From NCBI RefSeq assembly GCF_000003815.2, contig NC_049981.1:21089645-21153644 (forward strand): a DNA stretch of 64,000 bases. The letters are read 5' to 3'. The translations under genes were made by a program, and so were the position numbers. Source of the stretch: Branchiostoma floridae. Its lineage: Eukaryota; Chordata; Leptocardii; Amphioxiformes; Branchiostomatidae. Below the pieces are notes generated by a model, which did not search any database, was not told the DNA's origin, and saw nothing but the letters and a program-made list of their open reading frames with translations. Positions 1 through 10,754 of this stretch are shown here, piece after piece; position 1 is the stretch's first letter; every line of letters starts with the position of its first letter.

Positions 1-1899
1 TCTCGATAGCTTCAGGCGGGAGAATGCTGTCCACCTCCCACCGGCGGTTGGCCGTGTGAGCGTAGGCTGCCGCCGTGAAGGCGTGTGTTACACGGGCTGT
101 CGACACGATACCGGTGGACTTACCTTCGTCCGTAATACAGAGGCAAGTTTCAGAGCAAAGTAATAGTGTTGATTTATGATATGACATTTATTTCAACTAT
201 GTTCTAGTCTTCAACTATGTTCTAGTCTTCTTCAGAATGTCTGTCCAGATATCCTTGGGCACGTGACCTTGCAGACACGTCACGTAAGCAATGGACACGT
301 CACGTAAGCAATTTGTTGGAAGTTGGTGTCGTGCCCCGATTCGGTGTCTTATTTCCTTTTGTGTTAAATTCTACTATGATTTTGTCTACCAAAACAAATG
401 AAATTCAAAACTAAATCCTGGAAACCCACCTGCATACTCTGCCCAGGCTAAAACTGACGGGACTTCCCTGCCTTTTGAAGAGCTACAGTCTTCATTCCGC
501 GCCCTGCCGTCTAACCCGAGTGTTGCCCACCTCGCCTTCACGCCGCAAAGGTACGCGGTGGCCGTCACTTCCGGCGTTTGGGCATCTATGTTGTAGGTCT
601 GGAATAAAAACGATATAGAAACGTTCTAAAAACATCAATACGTTACAAGTGACACAGCTGTTATTACTTTATATTGCCCGGTAATTTAGAAAATTTTGAA
701 TATTGTATGTATGAGATCTTCGATTTCTTTCTTGTGTTGTCATCATGTTTGCTAGTATTGTTGATGTATTTTGTTTGTGAAACACGTGTTGATTCTTTCT
801 ATAAACTAAGCATAAAATAGGACATCATTACCTGGGTTTAAATCTTCAGGTAAATAAAGGCGAAAGTATGTGAGCTGGAAATTACGTTACCTTGGACAAC
901 GCCACATGTGGCAGTGTTTCCATGTTCAACACGGTCTCTTCTCCAGGGTTTCCCGCCTTTTGACCCTTCAGGATCCGTGCTGCGGTCACCGTGACCACAC
1001 CCATCCCGTCGCCTAGGAACAGCACCACATTCTTGGCAACCTAAAAACGAAAATATCAAGTTTTAAAAAGTCTTGAAAAGGGAAAAGCTACAAATGAAAT
1101 TCAGTAGAGATAGTACATCTCACACTGGGTACTAATTAATACTTGAAAAAAATGATTTTACTCGAAGATTTCAATGACGAAAATAAGGAAGACTGTTCCT
1201 TATGTCAAACCTTCGTCTTGTGGTTCTTTTGGATTCGCAAGGCGTCTTGGATGGAGGTTTTCGCCATGTTGTTCCAAAACTGTGGGTTCTTTTCGACCTC
1301 CGGTGCCCCTCCAATTTCTCTGGTGTTACGTCTCACGCTGTGAGCGTGCTCGTCCACTGAAACTTTTTGGTTACGAAATTGCATTGGAAACGGATGAGAT
1401 TTCTTGTACAAACTTTGCCTCGTGCCCATGAACACATAACGCTACAAACTATATAGTTTAGAATGAAATTCATTGAAAAACGTTCTATTACCATTACTTG
1501 TCTTCAAATAAAACTTATATATATATATATATTTATATCATTCTATCCTGTTATTGGTGTGGATAACTGTCTTATTGACGTTCGTTACCCTTGACTAAAC
1601 ATCTTCACAATGCCTAGTTATACAAAAAGATTGAGCCCCTTTAGAGAAAGATTTCAGAACTCCGGGCATTGTGAAGGTCTATTGTTTCGGCATTATGAAG
1701 CGTGGCCTATGGTGTTTGTTTCTTTTACGTGAAGTGGTTTGACCCCTGAGGTTCCAACAAACATGGGACCGAATCTAAAGGCTTAGCGTCCCTTCCGACT
1801 GTGAAATGTATCAAACAAAGAACTCTTACCTGCTGATTCCACTGTCACGACAACAGCAAGCAGGAAATACACCACCAGTAGAGCCGTAGTTGTAGCCAT
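1..1899 (-). CDS. Alkaline phosphatase-like secreted/membrane protein, 5' part (probable pseudoenzyme)
   Basis: Five minus-strand exons join in phase: 1899-1830 (start, hydrophobic signal peptide [18 protein letters not shown]...), 1308-1211 ([14 protein letters not shown]), 1040-891 ([20 protein letters not shown]), 598-430 ([17 protein letters not shown]) and 123-1 ([20 protein letters not shown]). The gene continues past the left edge. Order and motifs match animal alkaline phosphatases, which hydrolyse phosphomonoesters outside the cell with two Zn and one Mg. The metal-binding Asp in LGDGMG (residue 67 here) is present. The nucleophile motif DSAGTATAY of the family reads TPEVTATAY, so the catalytic Ser is missing through a net two-residue deletion. 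The Mg-ligand Ser/Thr of RV-x-HA-[ST] is Phe. The frame is open throughout, so a non-catalytic paralogue is more likely than a decayed copy. The family assignment is certain; loss of activity is inferred. Confidence 0.88.
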
Positions 1900-2569
1900 C
1901 TTCCCTCTACGTAGGTGTTCCAACCTGCTAATCTGTGGCCACGTAGATTACGGCAATTAATCGATATACACATCACTACATCTACTAACCATTTTAGTAC
2001 AAAGGACTGATTCAATGGCACAAACATAGCGACTTCTCTGAGCGGACCAAAGGTACACATGGCTGTACGCCAAGGTGATCATGGCCAACAGGAAGGATGT
2101 CGCTTCGTAACATGGTCCATGGCGGTGTGGAAATGCTCAGATCATATGCAGCAATGAAATATAACGTTACCCAATTAGTGTAATTTGCAATGTTATAGAT
2201 TCTAATTACAGGGGGACCGCAAAATTCCACCGCAGCTTTGTACTTTAGACAAACGACAACCTTAGCTGAACGCGCGCGCAATTACGGCATTATTTAAACG
2301 TCTCGTTTGTAAGATGCATATAACCTCGCACAAGTTAAATATTACCATAGAGAAATATCAAAACAATTAACAAAGTTGAAATTAGAAAGTTTATTTCAAG
2401 CATGCTACATGTTACATTGATATTGTGCAATAATCTGCGCCTGGCCAGATAAGTGTTGGGTTTCGGGTAATCAATTTTATGTCATCGGTTCCAAGGAAGC
2501 AAGGTATCTGGCCAACGCCGCAATGTTGACATCTATAGGTGTATGAATAAGCCATTCTATAACATCTGC

Positions 2570-2764
2570 TTAAAGATCAAGAGCTGAACGACCTTCTGTG
2601 ACATACCAAGAAGATACAACCAAGTTACGGTAGTTTGGTGCTTGCGGGTAAAAACTTCTCGGTTCCGTTGAAATACGGGTCAAAGATTTGGCGTTTCGTG
2701 GATCTTTAAACGTGCCAGCTGTGATTAAAACGCAAACGGACACTCCTTCATCGGGGACTTCCAA
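2570..2764 (-). other. Unassigned minus-strand open frame
   Basis: An open frame of about 64 codons ends in TAA at 2572-2570, with the C-terminus reading SSWYVTEGRSALDL. Composition is moderately coding-like. I recognise no family and no convincing upstream acceptor, so it may be chance. It sits between the alkaline phosphatase start and the 2980-3200 exon, on the same strand. Confidence 0.2.
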
Positions 2765-2979
2765 CTTTGGAATACTCTCCGCGAGAGTAGGACGTGATTA
2801 TGATTATTGTGATTATTATTATGCAGAAGCCACTGTTCATACCGACTTAGTTTTGTTCCGTGCTACTCGGTGTACGTGTCACTTCGGTGGCAATTCGGGT
2901 CGATGACCTGTTCCGACTTTTACGTCTGCCCTCTAAAGCTACCCTCAAACGCGGGGCGAAGAATTTCTTATCCTGAATT

Positions 2980-3200
2980 TCATTCTTTATCCAAACAAGG
3001 ACTTCCAGGCCCTTGTCCCAAGAATTTTGCTAGTTTTTCCCATACGTCCACGTTTTGGTGCAGTGACCCAGCGATGAACGTTTTGGTGTCCCGGAAGGGT
3101 AGTGAGGTCGGGTTCACGTCAATCTGGAGGGTACCGCCTCTTCCGCCGGGACACGTGTTCGTCGGGCCCATGCCAGCCACGGGGTGCCCTCCCATGTGAC
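2980..3200 (-). CDS. Probable 3'-terminal exon of an unassigned gene
   Basis: Read on the minus strand from an AG at 3202-3201, the frame is open for 73 codons to TGA at 2982-2980. It contains PTNTCPGGRGGTLQIDV, TSLPFRDTKTFIAG and VWEKLAKFLGQ. Third positions are GC-rich, as in the confirmed exons nearby, which supports coding. I do not recognise the family. The rest of the gene would lie to the right, and the 4723-4945 gap may hide part of it. The promoter-like block at 5280-5440 could serve it. Confidence 0.4.
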
Positions 3201-3202
3201 CT

Positions 3203-4125
3203 ACGTGGTGGCTTTTGCCGTGCGTCTATGGCAGAATAACTATGCAGCACATTATCTTTTGTTACAAAACAACTGACAAAAGGGGAGGTAAGTTGGTCAC
3301 TCATATGATTTGGATTGTATTTAGAAATATCTGGTGTATAGATGTCATGTATGCCTTCCTTTTACTTAGCCGTATTGTGTGATGAATGTGATGATTTGTA
3401 TAAGCTTGCCGCTTGGTGAGGTGGGTGGCCGGGGCCCTTAACGGACGCTGGGCGCTACAGGGAAAACATGAGATGGGGCATCTTAGTTTAAAGTTATGTA
3501 GGGAAAAAGAGACATGTCATGCATTTGCATGAGCGTGATTATCGTCGCGGTGGTTCTGCTCTGTTCTGTGAGTGTGAGTGGTTCTGTTCTAGTAATCAGT
3601 GGCGGTTTGTTTACATCTCCGTGGAAGGGGGAGGCGATAATGTGGTACTTATTTCCTCGTGGACCTCTCTCAAGGGTGGCTCTTGTTATCAGTAACGCAT
3701 GTATTCTGACCTGTCAACTAGGCCTGAACAAACACAGAAACCGCTAAACCATGTGTAGGACGGTGATACCCAACTTTAATGCTCGTCAAAAAATGGACAT
3801 CACTAGCTCTGTATCGTGGGCTGTCCTGTTTTGTCATCTTTTAGCACTACATCCTCTAATCAAACCTCTTTGTGACTAGGACGTGTCTTACTTGTCTATT
3901 ATGCCTTCAAAACATTAACATCTTGTCAAATTATGCCTACCAACAGTTATGGGAACACCAGTATAGGATCTCATAAGCAATAACCGTCAAACGCTATTAG
4001 GTGACCTTATAAAACACAACAGGGCCGATCTCATCTCACTGACCATATCTTACCTCGAATTAAGTAACAATTATAACCGTCCACAGGGCCCCATCAGCAA
4101 GACCGAGCTGAAGTTAGCAGCCCGT
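3203..4125. other. Non-coding stretch, nothing recognised
   Basis: No exon-like open frame with splice sites, RNA gene or clear repeat was found here. It could contain introns of the gene whose last exon is at 2980-3200. Confidence 0.4.
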
Positions 4126-4530
4126 TTAAGCTAGGGGCACAACTCGTCGTACGTGCTTTTTGTCCGTACGTTTTTTGGCGGTCACGTCCGCCACGTTTTT
4201 CTGAAAACGTGGCGAAGGACTGGTAAGAGCAGGGAGGGAGTACGTCTCAACGCACGTCTCTCGCAAGGTTGCGCAAGCTAAGGTGTAAGTATGTGGTCTG
4301 CACGCCACGCCTGTACAATCTCTGTGCGATTTCCCACGTTTTGGCACGCAGACACCACGCAGTTGCAAGTACGGCGGGTTGTGCCCTTAGCTTTACCAGC
4401 ACCAGTTGTGGCACGTAGACACCACGCAGTTGCAAGTACGGCGGGTTGTGTCCTTAGCTTTACCAGCACCAGTTGTGGCACGTAGACACCACGCAGTTGC
4501 ACGTACGGCGGGTTGTGCCCTTAGCTTTAA
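4126..4530. mobile_element. MITE copy 1 (family with AAGCTAAGGGCACAACC ends)
   Basis: The left end reads TTAAGCTAGGGGCACAACTC and the right end GGGTTGTGCCCTTAGCTTTA, which are imperfect inverted repeats. Two further copies at 40018-40320 and 57063-57380 share these ends and an internal segment (CCACGTATTTCTGAAAAC). No protein is encoded, so this is a non-autonomous DNA transposon. Confidence 0.75.
4362..4530. repeat. 67-bp tandem repeat of the MITE 3' end
   Basis: GTTGCAAGTACGGCGGGTTG recurs at 4362 and 4429, and as GTTGCACGTACGGC at 4496, an exact 67-bp period. The right terminal repeat of the MITE is therefore present about three times. Confidence 0.85.
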
Positions 4531-4722
4531 AATGGTCGGACCAGTCCTGCTGTGTATCTCAAGTACATCTTGATATTTGAGCCTACACGGCATGAAGAGT
4601 GTATTCATGTTTACTGTGCTATACCGTGGGCAGTTTGTTGAAACAGAGCTGCCATGCTGAGCCTGGGAGCGTACGCGTACGAAATTTGATCAGTGCTCCA
4701 CCCAACAATAACGTGATGCGCT

Positions 4723-4945
4723 NNNNNNNNNNNNNNNNNNNNNNNNNNNNNNNNNNNNNNNNNNNNNNNNNNNNNNNNNNNNNNNNNNNNNNNNNNNNNN
4801 NNNNNNNNNNNNNNNNNNNNNNNNNNNNNNNNNNNNNNNNNNNNNNNNNNNNNNNNNNNNNNNNNNNNNNNNNNNNNNNNNNNNNNNNNNNNNNNNNNNN
4901 NNNNNNNNNNNNNNNNNNNNNNNNNNNNNNNNNNNNNNNNNNNNN
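4723..4945. other. Assembly gap (223 N)
   Basis: A run of N. Open frames drawn through it are meaningless. Confidence 1.
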
Positions 4946-5279
4946 GGCATTTATCTATACGTCAGTATGACGCGTCTATGCTATAACACTCTCACAAATA
5001 GCGAAGGACCAGGGTTCAGTGTACAGTTTGATGTGATCTTTATTACTACGACCGATTGTATACTACAGTTTATGCAAGTGAACGAATGTGATGATATAAT
5101 ACTACAACTAATACAAGATACGATACCTGGACAGAGTTGCGGCGGATGATACTAACTAACCCGGTTAACTAAACTACGGCGGCGGAAGGTGCGGATGTCC
5201 TTGTCCCTGGGTCTGCTCCTAGCCTAACTAGCACGTACCGCGCCTTATATTACTTCAATTGGAGGCGGAGCTAACGCGA

Positions 5280-5440
5280 GCGCTGCGGGGCGTGGCCTAG
5301 CTGACGTCAGGGCGCGCCCATGGTCACGTGCTCTCACCACGTGACCCCCTGGGCCGCTCAACGTAATAACAGACTTGCTACACATGGGTGAAAGTTCGAG
5401 CAGCTAATTAATTGTTTTGCGCATGCGCCCAAAACATCAC
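5280..5440. promoter_or_regulatory. CpG-rich promoter-like block (CRE, paired E-boxes, NRF-1 site)
   Basis: A CRE palindrome TGACGTCA lies at 5302-5309. GGTCACGTG and CACGTGACC, spaced by 7 bases, form an inverted pair of E-boxes at 5322-5346. A palindromic NRF-1-type site TGCGCATGCGC lies at 5418-5428. The surrounding sequence is rich in CpG, unlike the AT-rich flanks. Such combinations are typical of TATA-less housekeeping or bidirectional promoters. Candidate transcripts are the minus-strand gene ending at 2980 or a plus-strand gene beginning near 5525. No transcript is proven. Confidence 0.5.
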
Positions 5441-6560
5441 TATTATAGCTATGAAGAAAAGCTTCAGCTGAAATTTGCGATTGAGTTCAAACTCTGTTTC
5501 AGATTAACAGAGTTCGAAACCTACCCAATGACACAAGATGAGAGTATTAGAAGAAGGTATGCGTCTAAAATTTCGAGTTCGACCTCTTGTTACTAGAGTG
5601 AAAGACCCCCCAAATGGTAGATACTGTCGGAATGTTGCCGGAAACAAAAACTAAAAATATAGCTGTCTATCAATTCACAAATTATGGTCATGACTTATTT
5701 TCTTTACAGTTTGCGTGTTTTCAGACCTTTATATAATACTTTTAATTCGTTCCCGAGAGCTGCCCGACCGCCCGGTTCAGGGTAATGTGACCGTAACATA
5801 TCCCTTAACTTTGAGGAGTTTTGAAGATCTTACTCGAGTTTCATAAACTTAACCCAATGAGGAGATGTATTGGTTCTTTTAATTGAATAACATGTGTTGA
5901 CCATTTCGCCTCACCTAAGATTAGGTAACAGTAAGTAGATTTTATGGAAGACATCTTTCTCCTCAAGACATGTTTCAATGACGAGAAAATACTGAAATAG
6001 AAAATATGTCCTCTTTGTAGCCTTGATTGTACTTGTAGAAGTGACACTCCTAAGGTAGTCATGAGTGAAGTTGTAGAAGTGAAACTTGGTTCGTAGTTGT
6101 AGAGGTAACACCTGTGTGACTGTGGTAGCCTATATGTTAGCCTGGTATCCAAACCCCAGCCCGATCTCAAGTATCACGAAAGATATTTGAGGTTGGGGTA
6201 TGGTATCCAGGCTACCTACATGTTGGCTATTATAAAGGCACTTTGCGCACTGTGCCTGCTTGAAATTCAGGAATAAAAGACTTGTTGGCTCAAAGTGATA
6301 GGTGACCATCGTTTGTCACTACAATATTGTTGTTACAAGGTTTTTATATCCATTTTGAAAATTTAGGCATCTTGTTTTTTACTCATCTTGTTTTTTTATC
6401 GTATAAAATTTGGAGTCTGCAGGTATGTCACCCACAAAATGTACTTACTGTGGCCTTACTGGGTGCCGCTCGTGTCACGCGGTGACATCGCGTGATGACT
6501 TCCCTGTAACTAAGACCATATGGATTCACCATTTCTAAGTCTCGCGCGATGAGCGGGTTA
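5441..6560. other. Non-coding stretch with one small inverted repeat
   Basis: A possible short first exon (ATG at 5529 followed by a GTATGC donor at about 5554) can be drawn but has no visible partner. TAGCCTGG at 6138 and CCAGGCTA near 6213 bound an imperfect 76-bp inverted repeat, probably a small MITE. Nothing else was recognised. Confidence 0.4.
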
Positions 6561-6561
6561 G

Positions 6562-8567
6562 ATGCAACAAACCTTACATGTGGGCTCACTCCGTGTCGCA
6601 AACTGGACTGGCACGGACCTCACTATGAGCGCTCCGGCTCCACCCGTCCTGCGCGGAGATGCCACCCTTGTGGGGCAGAATTTGTTAGATGTTGTTAAAG
6701 CGGTGCGGGGAGAGGCTCCCCTCCTGGAGGAGGCTCTCCTTGCTAGATTCGAAGCCGACGTGCCGCCCCGAAGCCTCAGCGACGACGAGCTGGCGGAGCG
6801 GCTGGAGACCCTCACGGGAGAGAACTCCGGTTTCCTCCTAGACATGACGGGAAAGGACCTCAAGGCACACGAGACGATCGTCCGCTTGGCGCACTTCTTG
6901 ATCATGGCAGCCAACGATGCCGCGGCACCCAGGCAGCCGATCCGATCATCTAAGGCCGGCAAAACCGCAGCCCAGGCGGTCGCAAACCTCTGGACCCCAC
7001 CGACGAACCGCCCCAAGAGACCCGACGCCACCAGTTCGTCCGGCCTCCCTCCGCCAGCCAAAAAGGCAAAGCCAGCCCCACTGGAGGAGGACTCAAGCTC
7101 CGGTAGCGAGAGCGATCTCGAGGTTAGTACGGTTTTTCCGGAATGTTTTTTTTCGTACACCTGGGTTTTGAAAGATGTATTAAGTACTTGATGTAAGGGC
7201 CAACCGCGGACACGAACGAAACAATGCGGTATAGTGCTGGCAGGACAGGTTTAAGTGGTAGCCTCCGCAAAAACGTTGACACAACACTTTGTTTTCCTAG
7301 TATAGGCAGGCGGGTCGAAGTTGTATCTCCCCGCAGGAAGGAAAAGACAACATTTTGATTCCTGGACGAGCGGGTTGAAGTTGCATGACGTTGCATCTCC
7401 CCGCAGAAACGGAAAAACGGCATTGTATTTCCTGGACGGGCGGGTTGAAGTTGTATCTCCCCACAGACAGGAAGAAACGACACTTTGTTTGCTAGGATGG
7501 GCGAGTTCAAGTTACATCACCCCACAGAACCGGAAAAACAACATTTTTTCCTGAACGGGCGGGTTGACGTTGTATCCCCGCAGAAACGGAGGAAACGAGT
7601 TTGTTTCCTTAGCTGATCGGATTTGAAGTTGGTAACTATGACGGACATGAAAGACATGAGTTGTTCCCGGCGTGTGAGAAAGGACCTATGCATGGCTTGA
7701 CACGAAACGAATGAAACACGTATTAGTTATCCCCCAGTCGATTTTATAAGTACGAACCTATTCGCTGACTTGGTACATAGTGCGACCTAAGTTGAAAACT
7801 TCACCCACAAATACAACACAGGAAAGTTTGGCTTCCCCCACCAGCACCAACAAAACGACGTCGTTTCTCCCCGCTTGCGAGAAAACCATTAGTTTCTCTG
7901 TTTTTTCCGTCCAAAAATTAACCTACCCCAGTTCGGTTTCCCCCACCTCTTGATTAGCTTGTGCAGATTTCTAAGCACAGGTTAAAAGAGGGTGACTGTA
8001 TTCAGTGTATTCTCGCCTTTTTCAAATCCAAACGTTTTTAGCTTCGCCCAGGTGGCTTTATTTTCTAATCGTGAGAAGACAGTTATCGCACCGGGCTTCT
8101 AATTACATCCAGGCCTAGCGAGAGACAAACCGGGGTGTCAGCAACGTGCTCTCACAGCATGAAACAAGTCTTCATTATTCCCTAATCGATCATAACATTC
8201 CACCACGTCACAGTCGAGTGCCGACAAAGGCTCCCTACCGTCCCGGGTTTGGTAACATGTGTCAGCCAGAACCGCCAGGCCCAAATGATTGCGGCAGCGA
8301 GCGGAAAATTGGAGCAGTTGAAAAATAAACCTGACGTTGTTTTCATTTAATTTTCTCTTTAGGAGAACTCACTTCAGCGAGAGCTGGACAAGGCGAAGGA
8401 GGCGTGCCTGGACCCCCTCGTTCACCGCTACCCCGCAAAACTCCACGGGACTGCTGCGCCTGCAGGAGAAAGCCATCCGGGTCGGGGCCAAAAGGAGCGT
8501 GGTTGAGCGCTATAAGAACTTAGCGAATTTCGTCCTCGAAAACCCCTCGAAGACAAACATGTGGTAG
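6562..8567 (+). CDS. Unassigned two-exon gene, possible frameshift in exon 2
   Basis: Exon 1 (6562-7122; start at 6562 or the Met at 6625) is GC-rich and strongly coding-like. It has an acidic leucine-rich part (LSDDELAERLETLTGEN), a Pro/Ser-rich linker, a basic nuclear-localisation-like PPPAKKAKPAP and an acidic Ser-rich tail before a GTTAGT donor. Exon 2 starts at 8363 after CTTTAG and continues in phase (ENSLQRELDKAKEACLDPL). That frame stops at 8506, while the next frame reads coding-like LRLQEKAIRVGAKRSVVERY to TAG at 8567. This suggests a one-base indel near 8448. The family is not recognised; a nuclear protein or a domesticated transposon gag are both possible. Confidence 0.5.
7250..7620. 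repeat. Intronic degenerate ~60-bp tandem repeat
   Basis: TCTCCCCGCAG or close variants followed by RAA recur at about 7329, 7399, 7459, 7520 and 7576, each preceded by GGCGGGTTGAAGTTG. Each unit resembles a splice acceptor (pyrimidines then CAG). It lies in the intron of the 6562-8567 gene. Confidence 0.75.
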
Positions 8568-10315
8568 CTGGTGGCCGTAGGGGCAGTCAGACTAGTTCAC
8601 AAGGTCTTTCTATACTTCTGGCGGTTTTCGGCCAGATGTGCAGTTAAACGTAAATATGGGCCGTTCTAAAAAGTAACCGAACAGTTTGGACGTACCGAAC
8701 TTAACAATGTTTTATATAAAAAATGTATTCGCAATTAATTCATGGGGATGTTGTAGTTTTGCAGATTTTTATCAACAGTTAGGGACTACTGGATCATTTA
8801 TTCTAGCAACTGGACGTAAAGAAACGCTGTATCAGTGTTCATACCACTAGGGATTGACAGTTGCTTTAATTAGATTCATCCGGTGACATTGGCCTTGACA
8901 CTACAGCCTGCAAAGATTCAGGAAAAAATCTGGAAATGGGTTCAACCGACGTAGCACTACAGTAGAAAACAATTTTGAACATAAAGAAAAATACTCTTTC
9001 AACAGAAACATTGCTGCCGTTGTTTTCCCTCGGTAGTATGATCGTTAAGGTTGCAGGTGAGCAAACGCTCCAAAGATTTGTTATAGGCTAACATACGATT
9101 CGTTCTACATATGAAAATGATTACAGAGATATCAAACATTTTCCCGATAAGGCCAACGTTACATAATTCCACAAAGGGGCCCGGTCGGGGACCTTTGGTG
9201 AACGAAAAGTACGATAGGAAAGACAGAAAAAAAACCCCAAAACGGACCAAAAATGATTCAAAAGCATGCCTTGTGCATATTTATCGGCACAAACTTTTTT
9301 TGTTTCTTTAAACAGCCCGACCGGGCCCAGGTAGGAAATGTCACGAGTGGCGTACCATCACTGTTCCACTTAACTGTTCCTAGTCCGTTACAGGCTCAAA
9401 TGCGTGTTTTTGGCCTTTCTGTTTACTAGTTATGACGTTCCAAACGGGAAAATGGCACGCGTCCGTTACGTCGATACACTTCTGTTGATACGTTATAAAA
9501 ATCGCGGTTCGGAAATCCCTCATTAACCATCAGTAAATGCATGACGTATCTGTGTTTAATCTTACAAATCTTTACGTAATTTTCAGAATGTAAGTTGGAT
9601 CGACGTGGGAATTATTGGTCGATGCTACATATATGGTCTAGTCACATATTCTATTCCTAAAATAGGCTAGCTACCTAGTAACATCAACATCTGGTCCGAA
9701 TGAACTATACGGCATCTATCGTATCTGAGTCAGCCTCTTCTTCAAGTGACCGACAAAATTAACATGCTGTGGCCTTAGCGGGTAGCTTGTCCACCGAGCA
9801 GTTTAATAGCGGTGAGCGTACCTGTGACTTATTTCATTCTGTCTTATTACAGGCTAGTGATGGTATAGCCGTTGTATACAGGATGCTTTTCCAATCACCT
9901 TTACCTCCCTTCCACACGTAGAAGTTGGATATCTCTTGCAAATGCAGCCGTTTTACTTGTTTGTTGGACGAAATATTCTGTATACTGGTTTACGCCACCC
10001 GACGTAACAGTGCACTGCATTTTAGACCCGATAGCCGTCGCTTGTGGCTTTTAGGCCGACGTGTATATTGATATTTTGATGTGCCTTCGTTCGTGCGAAG
10101 CCAAGCCGAGAAAGGATATGTTGTGTCATTATTTCTTATTCACGGCGGTACATTTTATTTCTGTAACTTCTTTAATGTTTCAAAACTCGGGCTACACCAA
10201 AAGGTAAATGATAATGCACTTTTGTGCCCTTTGGTTATAAGAGAAATAGACCTCATCGGTCAAAGTAACGACACGTTAGCATCCCGAGTATTGTGGTCTG
10301 TCTACACAAGCGTTA

Positions 10316-10455
10316 TCGCCGGTGCAATGAGACGAGTGGGAAAAGTGTTCGCCATGCATTCGGTACGTGGTAAGTTCGATCCCCGGCCGAATATGGTATG
10401 ACGTGTTAAATGGTCGTGCTAATTTCTCAGCTTAGCACTCAGCATTCGGGAAAGA
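10316..10455 (+). repeat. tRNA-derived SINE copy A
   Basis: The head resembles a tRNA with a Pol III B-box-like AGTTCGATCCCC. It is followed by a body containing CAGCTTAGCACTCAGCATTC. The same head and body occur in reverse at 21362-21522, with a better preserved A-box (GGTCGAGTAGGTAGAGC). Two copies sharing both parts support a SINE family. Confidence 0.7.
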
Positions 10456-10704
10456 GTATGAAATTTGAACACACACCACAACCAGTGTCCTGGCCCCCTG
10501 CTGTAGTAATTGCAGTTGTTTGGCCCAGGGTTACTGCAAGAACATGGGCGCCGCCCTATGCACCATGGAGCGGGAAGGACTTTGACTTGACATGACAATA
10601 TAAGCGTTGTAATTCAATATGTATCACTTTTGCTATAAATTATATCTGAATTACTTTGATGCCTTACATCACTTTCGACTGCCTGTAACTAACAGAAAAC
10701 AACA

Positions 10705-10754
10705 CTCCAGACATACAACAACTCCAGACATACAACAACTCCAGACATACAAAA
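10705..10754. repeat. 17-bp tandem repeat, three copies
   Basis: CTCCAGACATACAACAA is repeated with starts at 10705, 10722 and 10739. Confidence 0.9.

Noticed and set aside
4599-4970. Open frame of 123 codons
   Set aside because: Most of it is translation through the N gap.
6562-7160. Long minus-strand frame opposite exon 1
   Set aside because: Shadow of the plus-strand gene; the plus strand has the GC3 pattern, donor and matching second exon.
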